Notes: generated by a model from the letters alone, not told the origin. DNA of 64,000 bases from Hydrogenovibrio sp. JE_KL2 (GCF_009296185.1 NZ_WBJR01000003.1:62001-126000), one strand, 5' to 3'. Positions 18,267-27,499 are shown, counted from the stretch's first letter. Numbers and translations: made by a program.

Positions 18267-19598
18267 ATGAGCCGTATTTTAATCACCCAGGCAACAATCG
18301 TAAACGAAGGTCAAATATTCGAAGCCGATGTCCTGTTAGCAAATGGCGTTATCGAGAAAATTGGCTCTCAGTTGGATGTTGAAGCCGATCAGGTGATTGA
18401 TGCCGCAGGCATGCACCTTCTGCCGGGGTTTATTGATGACCAAGTGCATTTTCGTGATCCAGGGGTGACTTATAAAGGCTCTATTGCAACGGAATCCAAA
18501 GCGGCATTGGCAGGGGGGACAACCTCTTTCATGGATATGCCAAACGTGAAGCCTTCGACGACGACTATTGAGCATCTGGAAGCCAAGTATCAACATGCTT
18601 CAGAGGTGTCTTGGTTGAACTACTCTTTTTATCTAGGAGCCACCAACGATAATATCGAAGAAGTGAAAGCGTTGGACCCGACCGGTTCTTGCGGTGTCAA
18701 AATCTTTATGGGGGCTTCTACGGGAAATATGCTGGTGGATCGTGAACAGGCGCTGACCGATATCTTCACACACAGCCCGACATTGATCACCACGCACTGC
18801 GAAGATACACCGATGATTAAGGAGCAAGAAGCGATTTATCGTGAAAAATACGGTGAAGACGTGCCGATGATTTACCACCCGGATATCCGTTGTCGTGAAG
18901 CTTGCTATAAGTCTTCTTCTTTTGCTGTCGATTTGGCGAAAAAGACGGGTGCCGATTTGCACGTGTTGCACCTGACTACCGCCGAAGAAATGGCGCTGTT
19001 TGAGCCAGGCCCGGTTGAAGGCAAGAAAATCACTGCCGAAGCCTGTGTGCATCACCTATGGTTCAGTGATGCAGATTACGAAACCAAAGGCAGCTTGATT
19101 AAGTGTAACCCAGCGGTGAAAAAAGCTTCTGATCGTGATGCGATTCGCCAAGCGGTTCGTGAAGGGCGCATAGATATTATTGCCACAGACCATGCGCCGC
19201 ATACTTGGGATGAGAAGCAAAGCACTTATTTTGATGCGCCAGCCGGTTTGCCTCAAGTTCAACAGTCGTTGTCGGCATTGTTGGATTTGGTGCATCAAGG
19301 GGTGTTTGATTTGCCGATGGTGGTACAAAAAATCGCGCACAACGTGGCCATTCGTTATCAAATCGACAACCGTGGTTTTATCCGTGAAGGGTATGCGGCG
19401 GATTTAGTGTTGGTTGATATGAACAAACCGCATGTCGATAGACGTGAAGATGTCCTTTATAAATGCGGTTGGTCGCCGTGGGAAGGGCATGAGTTCAAAT
19501 CATCAGTCATCGGCACCATTGTCAATGGTGAACTGAAGTATTATCAAGGCGAGTTTGCCGACTTTACACCAGGTCAAAGATTGCGCTTCAATCGTTAA
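18267..19598 (+). CDS. pyrC: Dihydroorotase (class I, zinc amidohydrolase)
   Basis: This enzyme closes carbamoyl aspartate to dihydroorotate in pyrimidine synthesis. The 443-residue protein has the amidohydrolase metal motif in DDQVHFRDPG (HFR, near residue 58), GGTTSFMDMPN, the metal-binding histidines in ITTHCED and LHVLHLTTAEE, and DHAPH near residue 310. The start at 18267 (MSRILITQA) is preferred to the longer frame because AAAGGAG lies 6 nt upstream. It is not next to the other pyr genes, and an allantoinase or hydantoinase-like activity is less likely but not excluded. Confidence 0.9.
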   Translation: MSRILITQATIVNEGQIFEADVLLANGVIEKIGSQLDVEADQVIDAAGMHLLPGFIDDQVHFRDPGVTYKGSIATESKAALAGGTTSFMDMPNVKPSTTTIEHLEAKYQHASEVSWLNYSFYLGATNDNIEEVKALDPTGSCGVKIFMGASTGNMLVDREQALTDIFTHSPTLITTHCEDTPMIKEQEAIYREKYGEDVPMIYHPDIRCREACYKSSSFAVDLAKKTGADLHVLHLTTAEEMALFEPGPVEGKKITAEACVHHLWFSDADYETKGSLIKCNPAVKKASDRDAIRQAVREGRIDIIATDHAPHTWDEKQSTYFDAPAGLPQVQQSLSALLDLVHQGVFDLPMVVQKIAHNVAIRYQIDNRGFIREGYAADLVLVDMNKPHVDRREDVLYKCGWSPWEGHEFKSSVIGTIVNGELKYYQGEFADFTPGQRLRFNR

Positions 19599-19814
19599 GG
19601 GTGAGTCGGGCTTAAACCTGCATATTTGATTAAGCAAGTAGCAGATTTTCGGTAAAAACTATTTTCCTGATAAAAACTTGGGTATTTTTACGGGGCTTTG
19701 CTTGCTTTCCATGGGTGGGAGCGGTAAAGTTTCGACTAAATAACCACGCAATTCTCACGCTTGAATCCGCTGGGTTTGGCGAGAGTCTCAACATCAAAGA
19801 TGACAGGAAAATTT

Positions 19815-21014
19815 ATGTCTGAAGTATTTATTGGACGCCAACCGATTTTAGACAGAAATATGGATGTTTTTGCCTATGAGTTGCAGTTTCACATGGGGCT
19901 AAACCCAAGTCAAAAAACCATTGCAGCCACAGAAGAACTTTTGAGAAAAACCGAAACGGAAATCGGTTTTCAGACCATTATCGGCAAGCATGCTGCCATG
20001 ATGGCACTCCCTAAGGAATTAATCAATTCCGACCATCTTCCCGTATTCGACAAAGGTGAGACGCTCGTTTTGGAAATTCCAAATGATGTGACTCGTGATG
20101 TTGAAGTTCTGAAAAAACTGAAAGAGCTAAAGTTGTCAGGATCATCAATTGCACTTCATGACTACATGGATGACGACTCAAGCCTGAAGCTTGCAAGCAT
20201 CAGTGACTTCGTTAAAATCAATAATGAAGCCCATACCGAAATCAAACTCAAGCAGATGATTCAAGACTTGCATGAAAAAGGCATTAAAGTCATTGCTGAG
20301 AGAGTTGAAACAGAAGAAATGTTCCGCTATTTGAAAAACCTCGGATTCGACTATTTTCAAGGTCATTTTTTCACCAACCCGGTGATTATCAATGGTGAAA
20401 AACTAACCGGTAATAAACTAAACCTGTTGCAGTTGATGGCGAAAATCAATGATCCTTTGACCGACTATCATCAGTTGGCGGAGATTTTGAGTCAAGATGT
20501 GGCGCTAAGCCATAAGTTGCTGATTGCTGTTAATAACCCAATGACAATGATTCCTGTCCGAGTGGAATCCATTTCGGATGCGTTGAAATACATGGGGTTG
20601 AAGCGCCTGAAATTTTGGGTCAATATGTTATTGCTGGCAGATATGGGAGATGCGCCTCAGGAGCTGTTGGTGAATTCTTTGATCCGTGCCAGATTCTGCG
20701 AGCTATTGGCTGAAAAATCGGGACACAATTCCGAAAAAGAAAGTTATTTCTTGGTTGGGTTGTTTTCATCATTGGGGGCGTTCTTCCGTACACCGATTCA
20801 ACGTGTTGTCGACGAAATGCCTTTGACGGAGAGTATCAAATTGGCATTGGTTGATAAACGAGGGTTGATGGGTAAGGCGTTGGAAGTGCTCCACAACTTA
20901 GAATGCACCAGTGACAAATACGCTGACTTAAATTATGAAAACTTAGGTATTACCGAAATCGGTAATATCTACCTGAACTCTTCCGCTTGGGCACAACAAG
21001 CAATTGCCCATTAA
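19815..21014 (+). CDS. EAL-HDOD two-domain signalling protein
   Basis: The 399-residue protein joins an N-terminal EAL-like domain (about residues 1-200; FIGRQPILDRNMDVFAYELQF) to a C-terminal HDOD domain (about 205-399; LMAKINDPLTDYHQLAEILSQDVALSHKLL, SISDALKYMGLKRLKFWV). The usual catalytic EAL signature is replaced by YELQF, so cyclic-di-GMP hydrolysis is unlikely and the protein probably binds or senses instead, as in the YuxH/CdgJ group. Start 19815 (MSEVFIGRQ) has AGGA about 8 nt upstream. Two further HDOD genes are at 3370 and 4267. Confidence 0.9.
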   Translation: MSEVFIGRQPILDRNMDVFAYELQFHMGLNPSQKTIAATEELLRKTETEIGFQTIIGKHAAMMALPKELINSDHLPVFDKGETLVLEIPNDVTRDVEVLKKLKELKLSGSSIALHDYMDDDSSLKLASISDFVKINNEAHTEIKLKQMIQDLHEKGIKVIAERVETEEMFRYLKNLGFDYFQGHFFTNPVIINGEKLTGNKLNLLQLMAKINDPLTDYHQLAEILSQDVALSHKLLIAVNNPMTMIPVRVESISDALKYMGLKRLKFWVNMLLLADMGDAPQELLVNSLIRARFCELLAEKSGHNSEKESYFLVGLFSSLGAFFRTPIQRVVDEMPLTESIKLALVDKRGLMGKALEVLHNLECTSDKYADLNYENLGITEIGNIYLNSSAWAQQAIAH

Positions 21015-21087
21015 TTTCAAGTGCGTCGCTTACCAAGGTTGGGATACGGCGCATACCTAAAAAACCGCTGACAAAAGGATGTGACTT

Positions 21088-22458
21088 ATGGCTATGAAAT
21101 CAATTAACCCAGCGACGGGCGAAGAGATTGCCGAGTTCGATACCTGGGATCAAGCCACATTGGATGATGTGGTAACACAAGTAGGATACGGCTTTGCCGA
21201 TTGGGCGAAACTCACCACACTAGAAGAACGTTGCCTGTTGCTTAAACGCATGGCAGACGTGTTACGTGACGACCAAGACATTCTTGCCGAGCTCATTACG
21301 TTGGAAATGGGCAAGCTTTATAGCGAAGCGCAAGCCGAAGTCGAAAAATGCGCCATGCTCTGTGACTACTATGCCGAGCACGCGCCGGCGCAGTTGGCGG
21401 ATGAAATTATCGAATCCGGCGCATCGAAAAGTTATGTTGCCTATTTGCCGCTGGGTGTGGTGTTGGGTGTTATGCCTTGGAACTATCCTTTCTGGCAAGT
21501 GTTCCGTTTTGCCGTGCCAGCCGTTACGGTTGGTAATATGGCATTGCTGAAGCATGCTTCAAATGTGCCTCAATGCGCATTGGCAATTCAAGAAGTTTTC
21601 CGTAAAGCCGGTTATCCAGACGGTGTGTTTACCACCTTGATGATTGGTGCAGACAAGGTCGAGTCAGTCATTCGTCATCCTGCGGTGCAAGCGGTTAGCT
21701 TGACCGGGAGTGAACCTGCCGGGCGTAAAGTGGCGGCTGTTGCCGGAGAAGAGCTGAAGAAAACCGTGTTGGAGTTGGGCGGTTCGGATGCATTCATCGT
21801 CATGGATGATGCCCATATCAAAACGGCAGTCGAAGGTGCGGTGAAAGGGCGTTTCCTCAATATGGGACAAAGCTGTATCGCCTCTAAACGGTTCATTGTC
21901 GACTCCATGATTTACGATGATTTTATCGAAGCATTCAAGACGGCGGTAGAAGACAAATTTATTGCCGGCGACCCCATGGATAAGGAAACTACCTTGGCGC
22001 CGATGGCGCGTCAGGATTTGTTGGATGAGTTGCATGGTCAAGTCACGGCATCGGTTGAGCTGGGGGCGGAAATTGTCACCGGCGGTTATCAATTAGATCG
22101 CCCTGGCAGCTACTATGCGCCAACCATTCTGACCAATATCTCCAGTAATATGCCGGCATTCAGTGAAGAGTTCTTCGGACCGGTTGCGATTGTATTGAAA
22201 GCAACCGAACCTGCTCATGCTTTAGGCTTGGCGAATGCGACGGACTTTGGTCTGGGAGGTTCCATCTGGTCTAACGATATTGCAACCGCGGAAACCATGG
22301 CAAGAGGCATGGAGTCAGGTGCGACTTACATTAACAGTATTACCTTCTCCGACCCTAGATTGCCGTTCGGTGGTGTGAAAAACTCCGGCTACGGGCGTGA
22401 GCTTTCCGAGCATGGCATTCGCGAGTTTACTAATATCAAAACCATCTGGATTAAGTAG
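21088..22458 (+). CDS. NAD(P)-dependent aldehyde dehydrogenase (succinate-semialdehyde dehydrogenase-like)
   Basis: The 456 residues form a short aldehyde dehydrogenase of the GabD/SSADH-like group: NPATGEEIAEF at the start, VMPWNYPFWQVFRF, the nucleotide site with VSLTGSEPAGRKVA, the general-base Glu in VLELGGSDAFIV (near residue 229) and the catalytic Cys in GQSCIASKRF (near 262). The C-terminal RLPFGGVKNSGYGRELSEHGI matches. The exact aldehyde substrate is not determined. AAAGGATG lies about 7 nt before the ATG. It is probably monocistronic. Confidence 0.92.
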   Translation: MAMKSINPATGEEIAEFDTWDQATLDDVVTQVGYGFADWAKLTTLEERCLLLKRMADVLRDDQDILAELITLEMGKLYSEAQAEVEKCAMLCDYYAEHAPAQLADEIIESGASKSYVAYLPLGVVLGVMPWNYPFWQVFRFAVPAVTVGNMALLKHASNVPQCALAIQEVFRKAGYPDGVFTTLMIGADKVESVIRHPAVQAVSLTGSEPAGRKVAAVAGEELKKTVLELGGSDAFIVMDDAHIKTAVEGAVKGRFLNMGQSCIASKRFIVDSMIYDDFIEAFKTAVEDKFIAGDPMDKETTLAPMARQDLLDELHGQVTASVELGAEIVTGGYQLDRPGSYYAPTILTNISSNMPAFSEEFFGPVAIVLKATEPAHALGLANATDFGLGGSIWSNDIATAETMARGMESGATYINSITFSDPRLPFGGVKNSGYGRELSEHGIREFTNIKTIWIK

Positions 22459-22541
22459 TCCGCATGGGTTCATCAGTGGGGTCTGATTTTATGATGATTC
22501 CACTTCAATTCTGTTCCACCTACCTTTAAAGGTATTCACGC

Positions 22542-23339
22542 ATGTCCTTATTGTTTAAAACGTTGATAGATCTAAAGAACCCTGCCATTCTCATTCGGTT
22601 GTTCATGCCGTTTTTCATTGGGCTGGTTCTAGTGTCATTACTGGGTTATGGTTTGTTCGGTATTTTTCTCACCAGTGATTTCGTGACTCAAAGTCCTATG
22701 GTTCAAGATTTTGAAACCTGGCATGCCCATGCAGAGCAAACCATTGGCGCCATTCCGGTGATAGGTGGATTGATTCTCTGGTTTATTGGCTTGTCAGTTG
22801 CCGTCATTGCCGGGTTGCTTGGCATTATTTTAGGCAGCTATCTGGTGTTGCTGTTTGCCATGATTATCACCGGATTTATGACCGACTCTTTGGTGAAAAC
22901 CGTTCACAAGAATCATTACAGTCATCTGACTTATGAAGGGCATGGCTCAACGCTTGGCATGATCTGGAAGCTCGTCAAGTTCGGGTTATTGATGATTTTA
23001 TTATTGCTGGTGACCTTTCCAATATTGTTTATCCCGCTCATCAATGTGATTTGGTTCTGGTTGATTGGTTTTGTGTTTTTCCGCTACGCCATCGTGTTGG
23101 ATGTCGGGCAGGTGATTCTACCGGAAGCCGTTTTCGCCAGAGTTAAGCCGATTACGGATTGGCCTTCCACCACACCGATGATGGTGCTTTACGCCACCAG
23201 TGTGTTTCCGGTGATGAGTTTCTTTGCACCGGTATTTGCGGTGATTTTGCTGAGTCACTACTACTTTGAAAAGTTACAGGACGAGCAATGGGTGACGACA
23301 CAAGCGCAAAAGAATGTTGAATCTGACCACTCGTTTTAA
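22542..23339 (+). CDS. EI24-domain (CysZ-like) membrane protein
   Basis: The 265-residue protein has four main hydrophobic segments and the EI24/CysZ-type layout (LLFKTLIDLKNPAILIRLFMP; LVTFPILFIPLINVIWFWLIGFVFFRYAIVLDVG). CysZ imports sulfate in E. coli, but many EI24 proteins have no known role, so the substrate is left open. The last 30 codons reappear as a decayed copy at 23889-23999, beyond the next gene. This shows a past duplication or insertion here. Confidence 0.82.
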   Translation: MSLLFKTLIDLKNPAILIRLFMPFFIGLVLVSLLGYGLFGIFLTSDFVTQSPMVQDFETWHAHAEQTIGAIPVIGGLILWFIGLSVAVIAGLLGIILGSYLVLLFAMIITGFMTDSLVKTVHKNHYSHLTYEGHGSTLGMIWKLVKFGLLMILLLLVTFPILFIPLINVIWFWLIGFVFFRYAIVLDVGQVILPEAVFARVKPITDWPSTTPMMVLYATSVFPVMSFFAPVFAVILLSHYYFEKLQDEQWVTTQAQKNVESDHSF

Positions 23340-23378
23340 GTAAAGCTTGATGCAATTTTAAGATTGGGAGAAGGAAAA

Positions 23379-23849
23379 ATGAAAGTTCGTAAGCTTTTTT
23401 TAGCCGCGCCGTTGCTAATGTTTGCGGCTTTTTCAGTGAATGCCGACATGGCGGATCTCATGTTGCAGCAGAAGATCAAAAAAATTGAGAAAAAACTCAC
23501 TCAGCAGTATCTTCCAAATTGCTCAACACCTAGAAATAAATATGACAAGGTTTATTGTTCAGGAAAGTTGTACTCAATGTTTGATGACGCGCTTAATAAA
23601 AAGTATTCTGAAGCGCAAAAAAGTCTTTCAACAGCGCAAAAGAGTGCATTGAAGAAAGTTCAGCTTAAATGGATAAGAAAGAGGGACGGGCAATGTGCGA
23701 CTGTAACTAACAAGGGGGTGATGATGAATTTGACCTGTGCAAAAGTTAGAACTCTCGAAAGTTATTTTTATTTGGATTTGATCGAAAACAACCCTCAAAA
23801 CTTTAATCAGCTAATGAAAGACTACTCGAAGAGAGCTAGCATGCATTAA
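23379..23849 (+). CDS. Exported DUF1311/LprI-like protein
   Basis: The 156-residue protein starts with a signal peptide (MKVRKLFLAAPLLMFAAFSVNA) and carries a DUF1311/LprI-like domain: C-x-TPRNKYDKVYC, SMFDDALNKKYSEAQKSL, KKVQLKWIRKRDGQC and NLTCAKVRTLESY, with four cysteines that could form two disulfides. Some relatives are lysozyme inhibitors. The start at 23379 has GGAGAAGG upstream. Base composition is visibly more AT-rich than its neighbours, and the gene is bracketed by the 3' end of the EI24 gene and a decayed copy of that end. Acquisition by transfer or duplication-mediated insertion is therefore likely. Confidence 0.8.
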   Translation: MKVRKLFLAAPLLMFAAFSVNADMADLMLQQKIKKIEKKLTQQYLPNCSTPRNKYDKVYCSGKLYSMFDDALNKKYSEAQKSLSTAQKSALKKVQLKWIRKRDGQCATVTNKGVMMNLTCAKVRTLESYFYLDLIENNPQNFNQLMKDYSKRASMH

Positions 23850-23888
23850 TCCTCGGAAAGCTTTTGACTTAGTAAAACGCCTCCTCAA

Positions 23889-23999
23889 AGGGCTTGCAGG
23901 TCGTTGGGGTAGTTTTTCTGAGTCATGCAACTTTGAAAAGTTACAGGACGAACAATAGGTGTCGTCGCAAGAACAGAAGAACGTCGCACCCTGATTTAG
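23889..23999 (+). pseudogene. Decayed duplicate of the 3' end of the EI24 gene
   Basis: This stretch aligns with 23224-23330 of the EI24 gene: the shared run ACTTTGAAAAGTTACAGGAC is intact, and the flanks match at roughly three in four bases. Reading starts like the parent (VGVVFLSH against FAVILLSH), then a 1-nt loss shifts the frame, and the tryptophan codon TGG of the parent has become TAG. It is a relic, not a gene. Confidence 0.85.
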
Positions 24000-24027
24000 A
24001 GTTTTATCAATCAATATACCCAACCAC

Positions 24028-24147
24028 CCGACCTGGTAGATTTTCTCGCCTTACCCCTTCGGGCGGCTCCAGTAAACTTTCTCGCGGCGGCGAGTGCTTT
24101 GTTTCTCGCCTGACTCCTTTGGTTGTTGAAAATCTACCAGGTTGGGG
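24028..24147. mobile_element. Composite repeat element bounded by 19-bp inverted repeats (copy 1)
   Basis: A degenerate left arm (CCGACCTGGTAGATTTT, 24028-24044) and a perfect right arm AAAATCTACCAGGTTGGGG (24129-24147) bracket about 84 nt. The interior has CTCGCC / GGCGAG hairpin modules related to the 36-bp tandem units of the element at 24584. It has no coding capacity. It resembles a short non-autonomous palindromic element and lies right of the EI24 relic. Confidence 0.7.
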
Positions 24148-24296
24148 TTTGTGTGAATTATGACTCAATGAGATAGATGCCATGTCCGACAATTTTTATA
24201 TTGGTATGAAAGTCGTTTTCATAGTGTCTTAAGAATTGTTTATATGGATATAGATTAAACTAATTGTTAATCAATCTAGCTCATTGTGGAAAAAGT

Positions 24297-24572
24297 ATGA
24301 AATATAAATGGTTGAAAATCATGGCCTTGCTTGAAGGGACATCTTTATTGTTGTTATTGTTTATCGCCATGCCGCTGAAATATCAATTCGGCATACCGGA
24401 AGCGGTCAGTTGGGTAGGTAGGGCACACGGCGGTTTGTTTATTGCCTTTAACCTTGTGCTGGTAAGCTACGTTCTGAAAGGACTTTTGTCTGAAATGCAG
24501 GGACTTAAAGGGTTTCTGGCTTCTTTATTACCATTCGGCACTTTTATCTATAAAGCAAAAGTATTGAAATAA
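24297..24572 (+). CDS. DUF3817 small integral membrane protein
   Basis: The 91-residue protein fits the DUF3817 family: LKIMALLEGTSLLLLLFIAMPLKY, the conserved WVGRAHGGLF and a final LPFGTFIYKAKVL, with about three membrane segments. Function is unknown. The start at 24297 has GGAAA upstream; the longer frame adds nothing recognisable. It is bracketed on both sides by composite repeat elements (24028-24147 and 24584-24758). Confidence 0.85.
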   Translation: MKYKWLKIMALLEGTSLLLLLFIAMPLKYQFGIPEAVSWVGRAHGGLFIAFNLVLVSYVLKGLLSEMQGLKGFLASLLPFGTFIYKAKVLK

Positions 24573-24583
24573 CGGTCATTACT

Positions 24584-24758
24584 ACCTGGCAGATTTTTTC
24601 GCCTTACCCTTCGGGCGGCGAGTTCTTCGTTTCTCGCCTTACTCCTTCGGGCGGCGAGTTCTTCGTTTCTCGCCTTACTCCTTCGGGCGGCGAGTTCTTC
24701 GTTTCTCGCCTTACTCCTTCGCGAGTGCTTCAGCTATTGAAAATCTACCAGGTTGGGG
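24584..24758. mobile_element. Composite repeat element with a 36-bp tandem array (copy 2)
   Basis: Ends are ACCTGGCAGATTTT (24584-24597, truncated) and AAAATCTACCAGGTTGGGG (24740-24758). Between them are tandem units starting CGCCTTACTCCTTCGGGCGG: one of 35 bp (24600-24634), two exact of 36 bp (24635-24670, 24671-24706) and a truncated one from 24707. Each unit is itself a CTCGCC/GGCGAG hairpin. There are no spacers, so this is not a CRISPR array. The right end touches the stop codon of the helicase gene on the other strand. Confidence 0.8.
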
Positions 24759-25991
24759 TTATTTCTTCTTAGCGGTCTTTTTGGCTTTTGCCGCTTTTTT
24801 GGCGAGTTTCTTTTTATGCGGTTTCTTGACCGTTTTCTTTGCTTTTCCGGTATTGAATTTAGGTTCAAGTCCTTCGATTTTGTGGACAGGAATCTTGGCT
24901 TGCATGTGGTATTGAATGCGTTCAACTTGCTTCAGGTCGTGCGGTTCCACCAGACTGATGGCAATCCCGACGTTTTGTCCACGACCGGTACGACCAATGC
25001 GGTGAATATAAATATCGCCGCGATGCGGTAGGTCGTAGTTGATGACATGAGTGATGTTGAGCATGTCCAAACCACGGGCAGCAACATCCGTTGCCACTAG
25101 GACTTTGGTTTTGCCTTGTGTGAACTTCTTGGTGATTTCCAAGCGTTTGGCTTGAATCATATCGCCATGAAGCACATCGGCGGAAACGTCTTGCTCCAAC
25201 AACCAAGCTTCCAGTTCAATGGCTCTATCTCTTTTGTTGCAGAAAACCAGCGCACTTTTGCAGCTATCGTCTTCAAGCATGTTTTTCAATAGTGCGCGTT
25301 TATGGTCGCGGTCATCGGCAAAATAAAGTTGTTGCTGTACTTGTTGTGATTGCTGGTTCGGTGCGTCGATTTGTACGATGACGGGATCGTCGAGTATGTC
25401 TTCAGCAAAACGTTCAACGCCAGAGCCGCCTAGCGTTGCCGAGAAACAGGCAGCTTGGAAATCGGTAGGAATCGCTTCCAACAGCGCAAGAACATCTGGG
25501 CCTTGCCCCATATCGAGCATACGGTCGGCTTCGTCGATAATCACCATGTCGATATACGACAGATCAATGAATTCTTTTGACATGATATTGAGCAGACGAC
25601 CAGGCGTGGCGACCAGAATGTCGAGTGGTCCGGTTAGGTTGTCTAGCTGTTTATCGGAAGCGAAACCACCGGTGACGATATTGGAGCGGAATTCACAATG
25701 AGTACCAAGCTGTTTGACGACTTTGTGAATCTGAAAAGCCAGCTCGCGAGTTGGCGCGAGAATCAACGCTCTCGGCAACTTGGACGGGCGTGGCTCATCC
25801 AGTAAAACCTGCAACATCGGTAAAACGAAAGCGGCGGTTTTGCCTGTACCAGTGGCAGCGCCCGCTAGAATATCTTTACGCAAAATGAATTCGGGGATGA
25901 CTTCAGCTTGAACCGGCGTAGGCTTGTGGAAATGCTGCTCTTCAATCGCAGCCAGTAAAACTGGGTCTAGTTCAAGTTCTTCAAATGTCAT
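24759..25991 (-). CDS. DEAD-box ATP-dependent RNA helicase, SrmB-like
   Basis: The 410-residue protein has all core motifs in order: Q motif (FHKPTPVQAEVIP), AGAATGTGKTAAF, APTRELAFQ, VATPGRLLN, DEADRMLDMG, FSATL, VLVATDVAARGLD and HRIGRTGRG. A basic C-terminal tail (about residues 375-410, KKTVKKPHKKKLAKK) probably binds RNA. Order and length resemble SrmB, which assists 50S ribosome assembly, but RhlE-type roles remain possible. Its stop codon is joined to a copy of the 19-bp repeat. Confidence 0.93.
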   Translation of the reverse strand: MTFEELELDPVLLAAIEEQHFHKPTPVQAEVIPEFILRKDILAGAATGTGKTAAFVLPMLQVLLDEPRPSKLPRALILAPTRELAFQIHKVVKQLGTHCEFRSNIVTGGFASDKQLDNLTGPLDILVATPGRLLNIMSKEFIDLSYIDMVIIDEADRMLDMGQGPDVLALLEAIPTDFQAACFSATLGGSGVERFAEDILDDPVIVQIDAPNQQSQQVQQQLYFADDRDHKRALLKNMLEDDSCKSALVFCNKRDRAIELEAWLLEQDVSADVLHGDMIQAKRLEITKKFTQGKTKVLVATDVAARGLDMLNITHVINYDLPHRGDIYIHRIGRTGRGQNVGIAISLVEPHDLKQVERIQYHMQAKIPVHKIEGLEPKFNTGKAKKTVKKPHKKKLAKKAAKAKKTAKKK

Positions 25992-26069
25992 CGGGGAATT
26001 CTTTTATCAATTTAGGTTGTCAGAGAGTCATGACAGGCAGCGCCGGGTAAAGGCGCTGCAAAAGGGCGC

Positions 26070-27455
26070 TTACTGCCCCTTGCCGTCGGTGATGATATTA
26101 TAGCAGGGCACATAATTTTCCGTTCCCAATTTCATGCGGCGTTGGGCGACAAAAGTTTTCAGTAAGTTGTCGATGCGGGTCATGATTTCCGGATCACCAT
26201 GAATCTGGAAAGGCCCTTTCTCTTCAATCTGTTTGATACCATCCGATTTCACATTACCGGCGACGATAGCGGAAAATACCTGACGTAACTCGGCAGCCAG
26301 CTCGTGCGCAGGTTGGTTTCTGTGCAGCTTCAATTTGGCAATGCCTTCATGTGTCGGCTTAAACGGTTTTTGCAGTTCAAACGGAATATAAAGGTTCCAG
26401 TTGTAGAAGTAGGCGTCACTGGTTTCTTTGCGGTGGAAGCGCACATCTTGAATGCCTTTTTTGATGAGTTGCGCTACGCGTGATGGATTATCGTGGATAA
26501 AGGTCAGCTTTTGTCGTGCTTCTTCGCCCAAAGCGTTTTCAATGAACTCTAACACCGCTTCAAAGTAGCCTTTATGGTTACCCGATGAAGTGAGAATAAC
26601 CGGAATCGGCACATCCATGTTTTGAGGATGCAGCAACACGCTGAGGAGATACAGAATTTCTTCCATGGTGCCCGCGCCACCTGGGAAAATAATAATGCCA
26701 TGTCCCAAGCGCATAAAGGCTTCCAGACGTTTTTCGATGTCCGGTAAGATAGCCAGTTCCGTCACGATGGCATTCGGCGCTTCTGCGGCGATAATGCCCG
26801 GTTCGGTTAAGCCAATAAAACGTGCGCCTTTGTGGCGTTGCTTGCCGTGCCCTAACACTGCGCCTTTCATTGGGCCTTTCATCGCGCCTGGACCACAGCC
26901 GGTGCAGATGTCGAAGCGTCTTAACCCCAACTCATAACCGACGTGTTTGGTGTACTTGTACTCTTCGAGACTGATGGAATGCCCGCCCCAGCAGACAACG
27001 ATATTCGGATCACGGTCAATGCACATCAAGTTGGCGTTACGCGCCAGATGAAAAATGGCATTGGTAATCCCAAAGGAGCTTTCCAAGTCAAATTCAGGGT
27101 TGTCGATGATTTCGTTTTTGGCGTAGAGCAGGTCGCGAATCACTGCTGACAGATGCTCTTGTAAACCGATAATCATTTCGCCATCAACAAATGCATTCTC
27201 AGGCGCATTTTCGATTTCGAGTTGAATCCCGCGCCCTTTGACATTGACGTTCACGCGGAAATCCGGGTGTGCTTCTAGTAGAACCAGCCCGTTATCTTCC
27301 TTCGCTCCGGTGTTGAGTACGGCAAGCGCACAACGTCTGAGGAGTTCGTTCAGGCCGTGATCGTTTTCGTCACAAAGCTGGTGCGCCTCTTGGTAAGAGA
27401 GGATTTGCATGTTTTCAACAGGGCGAATTAAGACTTTTTTGATGGCGTTATTCAT
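26070..27455 (-). CDS. ppnN: Pyrimidine/purine nucleotide 5'-monophosphate nucleosidase PpnN
   Basis: PpnN (YgdH) splits nucleoside monophosphates into base and ribose phosphate and is stimulated by (p)ppGpp in E. coli. The 461-residue length is right. The LOG-like catalytic domain has ICTGCGPGAMKGPMKGA and the PGGAGTMEEILYLLS motif (about residues 250-270), flanked by the N-terminal and C-terminal extensions typical of PpnN. It starts 45 nt from the divergent AI-2E-family gene. Confidence 0.95.
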   Translation of the reverse strand: MNNAIKKVLIRPVENMQILSYQEAHQLCDENDHGLNELLRRCALAVLNTGAKEDNGLVLLEAHPDFRVNVNVKGRGIQLEIENAPENAFVDGEMIIGLQEHLSAVIRDLLYAKNEIIDNPEFDLESSFGITNAIFHLARNANLMCIDRDPNIVVCWGGHSISLEEYKYTKHVGYELGLRRFDICTGCGPGAMKGPMKGAVLGHGKQRHKGARFIGLTEPGIIAAEAPNAIVTELAILPDIEKRLEAFMRLGHGIIIFPGGAGTMEEILYLLSVLLHPQNMDVPIPVILTSSGNHKGYFEAVLEFIENALGEEARQKLTFIHDNPSRVAQLIKKGIQDVRFHRKETSDAYFYNWNLYIPFELQKPFKPTHEGIAKLKLHRNQPAHELAAELRQVFSAIVAGNVKSDGIKQIEEKGPFQIHGDPEIMTRIDNLLKTFVAQRRMKLGTENYVPCYNIITDGKGQ

Positions 27456-27499
27456 GATAGATTAATGGCTCTTCTTGTTAAGGCTAGAGTTAAGGTAAC

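Noticed and set aside
19724-19750. TAAAGTTT before the EAL-HDOD gene as a sigma28 promoter
   Set aside because: The -35 part is perfect but the -10 part (CCACGCAA) matches the GCCGATAA consensus poorly.
19599-19814. Cyclic di-GMP riboswitch before the EAL-HDOD gene
   Set aside because: The conserved GEMM elements and tetraloop-receptor pattern are not present.
24600-24735. Regular 36-bp repeats suggesting a CRISPR array
   Set aside because: Units are directly joined with no spacers, and no cas genes are nearby; it is a tandem array inside a composite element.
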